In this document: positions 1-8,370 of the stretch, in pieces
Position numbering within the stretch: position 1 is the stretch's first letter
Layout of the letters: each line of letters starts with the position of its first letter
Source of the DNA: Novosphingobium naphthalenivorans NBRC 102051
Lineage (GTDB): Bacteria > Pseudomonadota > Alphaproteobacteria > Sphingomonadales > Sphingomonadaceae
Length of the DNA stretch: 50,083 nt
Direction: 5' to 3'
Assembly (NCBI RefSeq): GCF_001590985.1
Contig: NZ_BCTX01000037.1
Location: 1 to 50,083 of the forward strand
Notes under the pieces: model-generated
Told to the model about the DNA's origin: nothing
Seen by the model: only the letters and a program-made list of their open reading frames with translations
The model's database searches: none
Translations under genes and position numbers: made by a program

Positions 1-625
1 GCCCATGCGCGTGGAACAGCGGCAGCGTATGCAGGATCGTGTCGGCGTCCGAGAACTGCCAGGTATCGAAGAGCGCCGCGACATTGCTGGACAAGTTGCC
101 ATGCGTCAGCATCGCCCCTTTGGGCCGCCCCGTCGTGCCGGAAGTGAACAGGATCGCGGCAAGATCACTCGAACTCACTGGTTCGACCGTTAGATCGGGG
201 GCGAGGCTCGCCGCCAGATCCGGCAGCGAGCCGCTGCCGTCACCTTCCAGCGTGACGCGCGCGACCGGTGCCTCGGCTTCGCCGGGGACGGCCGTCGCGG
301 CGGCATGGACCAGCAGGGCCGGTTCGGCGTCCTCGATCAGCAACGCCACTTCAGCGGCGGTATAAGCGGCATTCATCGGCACGAAGATCGCACCCGAAGC
401 CAGCACGGCTAGATAAGTGAAGACGAATGCAGGTGAGTTTTCGGTCTTCACCATCACCCGGTCGCCGCGTTTCACGCCCAGCTGCTCTAGCGCCGCACGG
501 TAGCGGCCGACGATGGCGGGCAATTCGCCAAAAGTGCAAACCGGCTCGCCACGCCAGAACAAGGCCACCTTGTCTTCATGGCCGGCATGGCGCGCATAGA
601 AAATGTCGATCAGGTTTTCAGACAT
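1..625 (-). CDS. AMP-dependent acyl-CoA synthetase, MatB (malonyl-CoA synthetase)-like, 5' part only
   Basis: The window holds only the first 208 codons; the gene runs off the left edge. The ANL-superfamily phosphate-binding loop TSGTTGRPKG is at residues 161-170, followed by HGNLSSN and, at the edge, the LPLFHAHG stretch that is characteristic of MatB-type malonyl/methylmalonyl-CoA ligases. Known members activate a carboxylic acid with ATP, through an acyl-AMP, to its CoA thioester in the cytoplasm. The ATG at 625 is preceded by a GAGAGG ribosome site. The gene lies downstream of the frameshifted TBDR, separated by a strong terminator, so it probably has its own promoter. The acyl substrate is inferred; the C-terminal domain that would help decide it is outside the window. 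Confidence 0.85.
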   Translation of the reverse strand, partial: MSENLIDIFYARHAGHEDKVALFWRGEPVCTFGELPAIVGRYRAALEQLGVKRGDRVMVKTENSPAFVFTYLAVLASGAIFVPMNAAYTAAEVALLIEDAEPALLVHAAATAVPGEAEAPVARVTLEGDGSGSLPDLAASLAPDLTVEPVSSSDLAAILFTSGTTGRPKGAMLTHGNLSSNVAALFDTWQFSDADTILHTLPLFHAHG

Positions 626-793
626 GTGCCTCTCGCCTCGAAGCGTGAAAAAGGGAGCCGCCAGTGCGGCGATCATTGCGATCCTGGCATAATCAGCGGC
701 GCGTGCAGGGGCAAAATCCGCCTCTCACATTATGCGAGTCCGCTGCGGGATCTCCGGCTTCGTCCCGCCATGCGCCGGGACAGGCCAATCTTC

Positions 794-825
794 AAAAAAG
801 GAGGCTGCCCCGATGGGACAGCCTC
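794..825 (-). terminator. Rho-independent terminator after the TBDR
   Basis: Read on the minus strand, an 11-bp stem (GAGGCTGTCCC / GGGGCAGCCTC, one G-T pair, 3-nt loop) is followed by C and six T. It begins about 29 nt after the stop codon of the TBDR reading frame and separates it from the acyl-CoA synthetase gene. Confidence 0.9.
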
Positions 826-853
826 GTCAGGTGAGGGTAAACTTTCGTGTTTC

Positions 854-3234
854 TCAGAACTTGACCGAGGCCGTCACCGACCATTCGCGGCCACGATTGT
901 ACACGCCCTCGAAAGCCTGCAGCGCATCGACCAGAATACCGGAAAGCAGGTAGCGCTTGTCCCCGATGTTCTTGATGTTACCGCTCAGCCCGAATTTCTC
1001 GTCCGCGCTGCTCCACCCCAGACTGGCGTTGAACAGCGAATAGCCGTTCTGCGCGATTTCCGGCGTGTTGAACGTGTTGTTGTAGAACTTGCTGCGATAG
1101 GACCAGTCGACATGCGGGCGCAGAACCGATCCGCCCGGCAGCTCCCACTCATAAGTCGCTCCCGCCGAAGCCGTCCACTTCGACACGCGCTCGAACATAT
1201 TGTCGGGATTGATGTAGGTCGTGGCCTGATCGATCTGCTTGTAGTGCGCAGAAATCAGGCCAAGGGTTCCCTCGATCAGCAGCCCATGGGCCGGGCGAAG
1301 CTGTCCCTCAAGCTCGAAACCCTTGATCGAGGCACTGCCCGCATTGCGGAATACCGGGGCCACGCTGGTGAAGACTTGCACCTGCATGTCCTTGTAATCG
1401 GTATAATACGCCGCTGCATTCAGCGTCAGCAGGCGATCGGGGGTCTGGAACTTCACACCGCCTTGTAGACATCGACCTTTTCCGGGGCGAAGCTGGGAAT
1501 GGCAGCGACAGGATCGGTGATGTCCGTGGTCACGCCCGGAATGATCGGCGGGAACACCCGCTGGCTGAAACCGCCCGACTTGAAGCCCCGCGACCAGGTG
1601 ACATAGGTCATCAGCGACGGACTGGCCTGCCAGGCCAGGTTCACCATCGGCGTCGGCTCACTGAAACGGACCTTTGCGGTGACATCGGGCAGGATCCGGG
1701 TGCCCGGATCGAAAATCGGCGAATTGAACGGCGCCCCCAGGAACGAGGCGAGATTCTCGATAATGTACTGGTCCGGATGGAACCACTTGGTGTCGCGTGT
1801 GTAACGCAGGCCGGCCGTCAGCTTCAGCGTATCGGTCAGCTTGAACGTGCCCTGCCCGAAAACCGCCAGGCTTTCGTTCTTGAAGTAGCCGCCCGACAGG
1901 AAATTCGAGATGGTGAACGTCAGCTCGTTGTTGTCGACGCCGCTTTCCCGGAAATAGTAGGCCCCCAGAATCCAGTCGAGCCGGTCGTCGAACGCCTTGC
2001 CGAGCAGTTGCAATTCCTGGCTGAATTGCTTCTGTTCGATGTGATCGTAGAACTGGGCGATTGCGGCCGGGCTGTCGTCGCCATCGCGCGCAAAGTCCCC
2101 CTTCATCCGGCGATAGGCAGTGATGCTTTTCACCGTCAGCGACGGACTGACCTCCACCGTGTGGGTCATCGCCACGCCCCAGATATCCGAATTGGAATAG
2201 GACGGCGCCGTGCCCGCATTGGTATCGCGGCCCAGCACGTAACGGTTGTCGTAACAGCCCGCCACGGCAAGGTTCAGCGGAGCGGCCGCGGTGGCGCAGG
2301 GCACCGGCCCGCCACCTGCCTGCACATTGGCGATGATATTCCAGATATCGGCCATCGGCGGCGTCGCGGGATCGGTGGTCTTGCCATAGTTGATACCAAT
2401 GAGGCTCATCGCCGGACCATTCTCGCGCGCGGTGGTGCCGTCGGCGGAAAGGTCGATCGTCCATGCGCTCGAAGGCTTGATCCGTGCCGCGATCCGGCCG
2501 GCGAAGTGGTTCTGGTTGCCCAGCATCTGCCCGTCGCTGACACGTTTCACGTAACCGTCCTGCCCGGTGTAGGAAACCGACATGCGGACCGCGAAGGAAT
2601 CGGAAAACGGTAGGTTGGCCGTGCCCTTGAAGACCGCGAGATTGTCCGTGCCGTAAGTGGCCGACCCGCTGGCGGAAACCTGCGTGAAGTCCGGCGCCTT
2701 GCTGGTTACCGAGATCGCGCCGCCGATCGTGTTGCGGCCGAACAGCGTGCCCTGCGGACCGCGCAGGACCTCGATCCGCTCCATGTCGACAAGATCGAGG
2801 ATGGCGCCCACCGAACGCGCCACATAGACGCCGTCGACATAGACACCCACGCCCGGCTCGACGGTCGGGACGAAATCCTGCTGGCCGATACCGCGGATAT
2901 AGATCGAGGCGCTGTTGCTGGCGCCCGAATAGGAGGGATTGTTCTGCAGCGTCAGGTTCGGCGTCAGGTCGGCCAGCCCCTCGGTGCTGCGGATGCCGCG
3001 CGCTTCCATCGAGCGCTCGGAAAAGGCGGTGATGGCAATCGGCGTTTCCTGCAGGGTTTCGACCCGCTTACGGGCCGTGACCGTGATCGTGCCGTCAAAG
3101 GCGGAATCGGCCTCGTCAGCCGACTGGGCTTCCTGGGCACAGGCGAGGCCGCCATGCGCCAGCGCCGTAAGCGAAACGAGGCTGGCAAAGAGCTTGCGCG
3201 TTCGGCGCACGCGCGAATCCTTGATTGAATGCAT
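854..3234 (-). pseudogene. TonB-dependent receptor interrupted by a -1 frameshift
   Basis: Two adjoining frames make up one TBDR of about 794 residues. The first (3234-1453, 593 aa) starts at an ATG 8 nt after GGGGAG, has a signal peptide ending near residue 33, a GTITVTARKR TonB-box-like segment near 48-57, the plug and most of the barrel, and ends ...VDVYKAV-stop. The second (1456-854) continues exactly where barrel homology would go on (KFQTPDRLLTLNAA) and ends with a terminal ...VTASVKF aromatic barrel strand. Restoring one G in the GGCGG at about 1458-1462 would give the usual VYxAGVKF sequence. TBDRs import large or scarce substrates across the outer membrane using TonB energy; its neighbours suggest an aromatic compound. 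It could be a true recent inactivation or a sequencing error in a G run. Confidence 0.88.
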
Positions 3235-3329
3235 TGAACATACTCCCCGGGTGCAATGATATTGGGGCGCCCGCTGTCCGGGCCGCCGGATCGGGAAGCG
3301 GCCGTCCGCTTCCCGTGAAACAGACTGGT

Positions 3330-4559
3330 TCAGGCCGCCGCCGCGTGTGTCAGCAGGAAGGCCTCCGCCTCGGCGGGATCGTAGTACCAGGGCGAAATGG
3401 CCTTGGGATCGTTGAAGCTGTTGGCCATGAGCTGGGCGATCTCGCGATTGCCCTCGGCCGCCTTGAGAATGCGCAGCATATGCGGCGGCGGCGGTGTCAG
3501 CGTCATGTTGGTGTAGTCTACGACGTACCGCGCATAGTCCCAGTAAGTCTCGAACGTCGCGTTCATCCACGCCGCGTCGAAGGGACCGTCATGGGCCAGG
3601 ATCGCGTCGAGATAGACTTTGGCGCACTTCGCCGCGTTGTTGGAGCCCTGCCCCGTGATCGGGTCGTTGACGCAGACCGTATCCGCAATGCCGAATGCCA
3701 GCTTCCCGCTGGGCAGCGCGGCAATGGGATGGCGCACCGTCGGCGTGATCCGCCCGCGCAGCACGGCCTTCTCGTCGGTCAGTTCCAGATGGCCTTCGAT
3801 CCGCTCGGCTTCGATCGGGAAGTAGGCGCGAAGAAGTTCCTCACTCAGCTTCAGGTGCTCGGCCGGCGTGGTGACATCACCCCAGACATCCATCGGCCCG
3901 CCGGGAACCGCCTCGATCGTGAAAATCTCGCACGGGCCGTCGAGCGTAAGCCCGGGAAAGGAGACGAATTCGCCGATACCGGGATTGATGTTGATGCAGA
4001 TCGCCGGGTTGCCGGGACGCGGGCTGAACCGATGGGCATAAGTCAGCGCCAGCATGCGCTGCGGCTGGGAAAAGGGCGAACGCGCCGGGTTGCGCTCGAA
4101 CAGGCGGCCGATCTCTCCCTTGCCCGAGGCGACAACCAGCAGGTCGTGCGCGGCAGCCAGCCGTTCGAGCGTCTCGATGCCCGCATCCTCGATCAGGAGA
4201 GTGCCGCCGAGCTCCTCGAAGCGGTCCATCCAGCGCGGCATCTTGATGCGCTGGTCGACCGACTGGCCGGGCTCGTCCATATCGCCCTGCCAGAACAGGC
4301 CGACATTGCCGTCGCTGTCCGCCAGCCGCATCTGCGCGGCGCAGTACTGCGGAGCGGTGTCCTGCCAGTAGTCGATGCCCAGTTCGCGCTCGAACCCGAG
4401 CGCCATGCCGTACATGGACTGGCTCGACGTCACGAAGCCTGCGCCGATTTCGGCCCCCGTGCGGTTGGACACCAACGTCACGTCGTGACCGCCCATCAAC
4501 AGGCCGATACCGAGATGAAGACCAGCCTGACCGGCGCCGATAATTGCGATGCTTGCCAT
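3330..4559 (-). CDS. StyA-like FAD-dependent monooxygenase (styrene/indole monooxygenase family)
   Basis: This 409-aa protein has the N-terminal FAD-binding GAGQAG motif at residues 8-13 and the second FAD site, ADTVCVNDPITGQGSNN, near 292-308. Length and layout match styrene monooxygenase oxygenase subunits (StyA, about 415 aa), including the LLVVASGKGEIGRLFERN and SPFSQPQR segments. StyA uses FADH2 supplied by a separate reductase to epoxidise styrene or indole. There is no transmembrane segment or signal peptide, so it should be cytoplasmic. A likely reductase partner is encoded at 5899-6384 on the other side of the AraC gene. The TBDR start lies 95 nt downstream, so the two may be cotranscribed. 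A GAGGGGGG ribosome site precedes the ATG. The actual substrate cannot be read from the sequence. Confidence 0.85.
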   Translation of the reverse strand: MASIAIIGAGQAGLHLGIGLLMGGHDVTLVSNRTGAEIGAGFVTSSQSMYGMALGFERELGIDYWQDTAPQYCAAQMRLADSDGNVGLFWQGDMDEPGQSVDQRIKMPRWMDRFEELGGTLLIEDAGIETLERLAAAHDLLVVASGKGEIGRLFERNPARSPFSQPQRMLALTYAHRFSPRPGNPAICININPGIGEFVSFPGLTLDGPCEIFTIEAVPGGPMDVWGDVTTPAEHLKLSEELLRAYFPIEAERIEGHLELTDEKAVLRGRITPTVRHPIAALPSGKLAFGIADTVCVNDPITGQGSNNAAKCAKVYLDAILAHDGPFDAAWMNATFETYWDYARYVVDYTNMTLTPPPPHMLRILKAAEGNREIAQLMANSFNDPKAISPWYYDPAEAEAFLLTHAAAA

Positions 4560-4677
4560 TTCCCCCCTCGCTTTCTTGCGAATAGGGGCAGGATATGGAG
4601 TCAGATTTCCGTCACAATCCGATCACCGCAAGCACCATCCATTCTCGGCAAGGTGCGACGGTTCCAGCGCCCGTTTT

Positions 4678-5706
4678 CTAACGATGACGGCGCAGAGTTT
4701 CGCGCGGAGTCTCCCCGAACCGCTTGCGATAGGCGAGCGCGAAGCGGCCGAGATGTTCGAATCCCCAGTTCATGGCGACATCGGTGACACTGGTCAGATC
4801 GTTCGGCACCTGCAGTTCCTTGCGCACCAGGTCCAGCCGGATGTCGCGCAGCAACTGCATCGGCGACAGGCCAAGGGCCTGCCGGAACTGATGGTGCAAA
4901 GTCCGCAAGGGTATTCCGGCGACTTCCGCCAGACGCGTCATGTCGATCGGCTCATGCGCATGGGCCTGAAGGAATTCGCGCACGCGCCGGACCGGCACCG
5001 GATCGCTGGCAGAGACTCCGCGCGTAAGTTCCGCAGTCAGGTTGTGCGGCTGGAGAAACAGCAGTGCCGCCATGGCCGTGTTTTCGAAATGGCGCTCCAG
5101 CAGCGGATAGGCTCCGTCCGGGCTGCTGCCGGACGCCTGCGGCAATATGCCGATCATGGAGCGGACCTGCTGGACCAGCATTTCGCCAAGCGGCGAAGTC
5201 AGATCGAACCAGGAGGCAAGCTGCAAAGGACCAGCGAGAGGTCGCCCGATATGGGCTTCGGCAAAGCGCTCGAAAATGGCGCGTTCGAACCGCAATACGA
5301 TCTTGCGGCAATCGCCGCTCCAGAACATTTCCAGGGGAATCAACGGATCCTGCACGGACCCCCGGCCCGGCTTGTATTCGCCCTGAACGCCGCCAAGCGT
5401 CAGGCCTGATTTACCCGCGACAGGAATCTGAATGAGATAGAAGTTCTCCAGCCGCCCGGCATCGATCATCACGTCGGCGCCATAGCTCATCTCGGTCAAC
5501 GAAACGCCGCCGCAGCGCATTTCGGCAATCCGCGTGTCGAGCTTGCCCCGTGCGTTCACCAGGTCCAGCGAATGCTCGCAATACATGCGGCCAACGTAGC
5601 TGCGCACCTCATCGCGTTCGGTGGAAACGAAATGGCGGTTTGCAGCACCGGCAAGCGGTGGCGGCAGACTTACATGATAGGCCTGTTGTACCTCAAACAT
5701 CGGCAT
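4678..5706 (-). CDS. AraC-family transcriptional regulator
   Basis: The protein has 342 aa, with an N-terminal region of the AraC_binding_2 kind and a C-terminal pair of helix-turn-helices (about residues 235-340) containing IDMTRLAEVAGIPLRTLHHQFRQ and the usual second motif VAMNWGFEHLGRFALAYRKRFGETP. It is encoded between the StyA-like oxygenase gene (118 nt downstream) and the divergent flavin reductase gene, and is the obvious candidate activator of both. AraC regulators of this class commonly control aromatic catabolism (for example XylS), and respond to a pathway compound. The inducer and operator are not evident here. Confidence 0.9.
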   Translation of the reverse strand: MPMFEVQQAYHVSLPPPLAGAANRHFVSTERDEVRSYVGRMYCEHSLDLVNARGKLDTRIAEMRCGGVSLTEMSYGADVMIDAGRLENFYLIQIPVAGKSGLTLGGVQGEYKPGRGSVQDPLIPLEMFWSGDCRKIVLRFERAIFERFAEAHIGRPLAGPLQLASWFDLTSPLGEMLVQQVRSMIGILPQASGSSPDGAYPLLERHFENTAMAALLFLQPHNLTAELTRGVSASDPVPVRRVREFLQAHAHEPIDMTRLAEVAGIPLRTLHHQFRQALGLSPMQLLRDIRLDLVRKELQVPNDLTSVTDVAMNWGFEHLGRFALAYRKRFGETPRETLRRHR

Positions 5707-5898
5707 GACCTCGCCGGGGGCTGGGCAGAGCGGCTGAGCGGTTTCCCAGCAGTAACCCTGTTTTTGCCTCCCTCGTCAACGCCCGGCCGGGCTTGCCGGA
5801 TCGGGATACTCCCTGCCGTGAGCGGATTTCGTCCCGAGAATCTCACATCGTAGGAATGAGCCTCGAAAAGAGGCCCGCAAGAACCAGGGGAGAAACCC
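5707..5898. promoter_or_regulatory. Divergent intergenic region, araC-type gene / flavin reductase
   Basis: This 192-nt gap must hold the promoters of two divergent genes. A small hairpin (GCCTC-GAAAA-GAGGC, 5860-5874) lies just before the GGGGAG ribosome site of the reductase gene. I found no clear -35/-10 pair and no convincing direct repeat of the AraC type. Confidence 0.4.
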
Positions 5899-6384
5899 GT
5901 GATCGACGAATTCAAGCTCAGCATGCGCTCCCTTGCCGGAGCCGTGAACATCATCACTGCCGGCAGCGGAAGCGACGCCGCCGGCCTCACCGCCACTGCC
6001 GTCTGCTCGCTGTCGATGACGCCGCCACGGCTGCTCGTGGGCATCAACCGGGCGGGATCAACATTCACCGCACTGGCCGCGACGGACGAATTCTGCGTGA
6101 ACCTGCTGGACACCGAAGCACGCGGCCTTGCGGAAATCTTCGCTGGCCGGACGGGACTGGCCGGGGAAAACAAGTTCGCGGACGCCGGGTGGATCTGCGA
6201 AGATGATCATCCTCCCCGCCTGGCCAGCGCGATGGCGGCGATCCGCTGCACCGTCCATTCCATGCAGATCGTCGGCACCCATGCCATCGTCGTGGGCGAC
6301 GTCCAGTCAGTCTGGAACCGGGCGGAAGCCCGCCCGCTGATCTATCACAACCAGTGTTTCCAGACCCTTCAGGATCTGGCCTGA
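5899..6384 (+). CDS. Flavin reductase domain protein (StyB/HpaC-like)
   Basis: The 161-aa protein fits the flavin-reductase-like (FMN-binding split barrel) family: an N-terminal AVNIITAGS strand, the SLSMTPPRLLVGINR segment and FCVNLLD, all usual in StyB, HpaC and related reductases. Such enzymes use NAD(P)H to reduce FAD or FMN and pass it to an oxygenase by diffusion. The GTG start at 5899 is supported by GGGGAG six to seven bases upstream; no better ATG exists. It is divergent from the AraC gene and the only reductase near the StyA-like oxygenase, so the two probably form a two-component monooxygenase. It faces the amidase gene end to end, with 51 nt between. Confidence 0.87.
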   Translation: MIDEFKLSMRSLAGAVNIITAGSGSDAAGLTATAVCSLSMTPPRLLVGINRAGSTFTALAATDEFCVNLLDTEARGLAEIFAGRTGLAGENKFADAGWICEDDHPPRLASAMAAIRCTVHSMQIVGTHAIVVGDVQSVWNRAEARPLIYHNQCFQTLQDLA

Positions 6385-6435
6385 CATTCAGCCAGCGGCG
6401 GCGGGGCCGCAAGGCATTTCACCCGCCGCTTCGCC

Positions 6436-7827
6436 TCACATTTGCGGATGGGCCCGGTGCCAGCCCGTCACCCGCTGGAAAGCGATACCGGCGCCCAGCA
6501 GCAAAGCCTCCCGCCCTCGCGCGGCCACCAGCTGCACACCGACCGGCGCCCCGCCGTCCGCCGGCTGGGCAGGCAAGCAGAGCGCGGGTTGCCCGCCCAG
6601 ATTGAAAGGTGCGGTAAAGGCGATGAGCCGGGCATTCGCTTCAGGATCGGCCGCCAGTTCGCCCAGCCGCTCCAGTGTCGGGGCGGCATAGGGCTGCACC
6701 GGCATCAACAGGCAGTCGATCCCGGCCAGAACGCTATCGAGCGCGCCTGTCAGCGCCATCCGGTCGAGCAAGGCGCGCTGGTGATCCATGGCCGAGGTCG
6801 AACGCCCGATATCGAGCAGGCGGCTCAGGGCCGGACCATATTCGGCAGCCCGCGCGGGATAAGTCCTCTCGTGCGCTACCGCTGCTTCGGTTCCGGCAAG
6901 CAATTCCCAGTGCCGCGATGCCGCGCTCAGATCGGGCAGATCGATCTCGCAGACCTCGGCACCGAGGGCCCGCAGTGTCTCTGCCGCACCGTTTACCGCG
7001 CGAATGACGGCATCATCACAACCCTCGCTGTTCCAGCGCGGATCCATGCCAATGCGCAATCCCGCGATATCTTCAACAGAGCAGGCGAAGTCGGCTTCGC
7101 CCGGCCAGCTGGTCGGATCGGAGGGATCGTGGCCCGCGATCAGGGACTGGATCAGCGCAACGTCGCGTGCGCTGCGCGCGATCGGACCGATGTGATCGAG
7201 GCTCGCTGCCAGTTCGAAGGCGCCATACCGGCTCACCCGCCCCCAGCTGGGCTTCAATCCCGTCAGCCCGTTGGCGGCGCTGGGAAACCGGATCGAACCG
7301 CCGGTATCCGAACCGAGCGAGGCATAGGCCAGACCGGCAGCCACCGCCACGCCCGAACCACTCGATGACGCGCCCGGCCACAAGTCTGCCCCCCACGGAT
7401 TGAGCGGAGGGGTAATGCTGGGATGGTGCAGGGCAAAAGCGCCTTCGGTCATCTGCGTCTTGCCGATATTGATCGCGCCCGCTTCGCGCAGGCGGCGCAC
7501 AACGGTGGCGTCGTGGTCCGGCCTGACGCCGCGATGGATGGCCATGCCGGCGGCCGTGGGCATATCGGCGGTATCGAACATATCCTTGACCGCGACCGGC
7601 ACCCCTTCCAGCGCCCGCCCTTCTCCCCTGGCAAACCGCTGGTCGGCCAGGCGGGCCTGATGCAGCGCCGCTTCCGGATCGAGCCACGCGAAGGCATGCA
7701 GCCTGCCATCCAGACGCTCGATCCGGGTCAGAGTGTGCTCCATCACCTCCACGGCCGAAACCGTCCGCGCGGCAAGCAGGGCCGACAGTTCCGACAGGCC
7801 CAGATAATGAAGGTCGGCCGGTGCCAT
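6436..7827 (-). CDS. Amidase-signature-family amidohydrolase
   Basis: The protein has 463 aa with the full Ser-cisSer-Lys catalytic set of the amidase signature family: Lys81 (VAVKDM), Ser154 (GASSSGSG) and the nucleophile Ser178 in GSDTGGSIRFPS. The spacing from cis-Ser to nucleophile (24) equals that of known family members. Members hydrolyse amides such as malonamate, indoleacetamide, ureido acids or Gln-tRNA partners. It is not likely to be GatA, because no gatB or gatC is nearby and it is the last gene of a catabolic-looking operon (dehydrogenase, cupin, amidase; only 2 nt from the cupin stop). It would release ammonia from an amide intermediate in the cytoplasm; the substrate is unknown. 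Confidence 0.9.
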   Translation of the reverse strand: MAPADLHYLGLSELSALLAARTVSAVEVMEHTLTRIERLDGRLHAFAWLDPEAALHQARLADQRFARGEGRALEGVPVAVKDMFDTADMPTAAGMAIHRGVRPDHDATVVRRLREAGAINIGKTQMTEGAFALHHPSITPPLNPWGADLWPGASSSGSGVAVAAGLAYASLGSDTGGSIRFPSAANGLTGLKPSWGRVSRYGAFELAASLDHIGPIARSARDVALIQSLIAGHDPSDPTSWPGEADFACSVEDIAGLRIGMDPRWNSEGCDDAVIRAVNGAAETLRALGAEVCEIDLPDLSAASRHWELLAGTEAAVAHERTYPARAAEYGPALSRLLDIGRSTSAMDHQRALLDRMALTGALDSVLAGIDCLLMPVQPYAAPTLERLGELAADPEANARLIAFTAPFNLGGQPALCLPAQPADGGAPVGVQLVAARGREALLLGAGIAFQRVTGWHRAHPQM

Positions 7828-7829
7828 CG

Positions 7830-8369
7830 CTATCGGCGCTCCCCGCCAACCATCACCGAGATCATCGTCGTCGGCTTGTCGGTACGGTTGCGCCAGGCAT
7901 GGCGAGTGCCGTTCTGGATCACCACGTCGCCGGCCTTCAAGTGACGGATTTCGCCGTCATCCAGTTCCAGCCACAGCTCGCCCTCGATGATGATGTCGTA
8001 GTCGACGGTCGCAGTGATGTGCATGCCCGACCCGTCCGGATCGAACGAATCGGCAAGACCGGGCAGGAACTGCGCCTGCTCGGCCGCGGCCGCAGCACCA
8101 TCGAAGTCAGGAGAAGTCATCACGCTGTCGGGCGGAAAGCTGACGACGATCAGGCACGAACCGTTCGGCCCCGGCAGCATCGAGGTGATCTCGGCGACGG
8201 GATCGGTGCCAGTGCCATCATAAGGCAGCTGCGGCACGTCGTGCGTCATCCACGCCAGCGTCGTGCGAAAGCCGGGCATGGAGACGAAATCGTGCGTATT
8301 CGCCACCGGCCCGTCCGAAACCACGTAGGAGCGCCCGTTCTTCTCGCCCGTTACAATCCGCCTTACCAT
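7830..8369 (-). CDS. Cupin-domain protein
   Basis: The 179-aa protein has a single C-terminal cupin barrel. The first conserved motif is around GSGMHITATVDYDIIIEGE and the second is GDVVIQNGTRHAWRN, which supplies the distal metal-binding histidine. The N-terminal 90 residues are unassigned but are often seen in this cupin group. Such single-domain cupins act as metal-dependent isomerases, dioxygenases or small-molecule binding proteins, and no activity can be assigned here. It sits between the dehydrogenase gene (1 nt) and the amidase gene (2 nt), so the three are almost certainly one transcript and act on the same compound. Confidence 0.85.
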   Translation of the reverse strand: MVRRIVTGEKNGRSYVVSDGPVANTHDFVSMPGFRTTLAWMTHDVPQLPYDGTGTDPVAEITSMLPGPNGSCLIVVSFPPDSVMTSPDFDGAAAAAEQAQFLPGLADSFDPDGSGMHITATVDYDIIIEGELWLELDDGEIRHLKAGDVVIQNGTRHAWRNRTDKPTTMISVMVGGERR

Positions 8370-8370
8370 G

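Noticed and set aside
1453..1456. Treating the second half of the TBDR as a separate gene with a GTG start
   Set aside because: The piece is the last part of a beta-barrel without signal peptide or plug, and joins exactly to the upstream frame.
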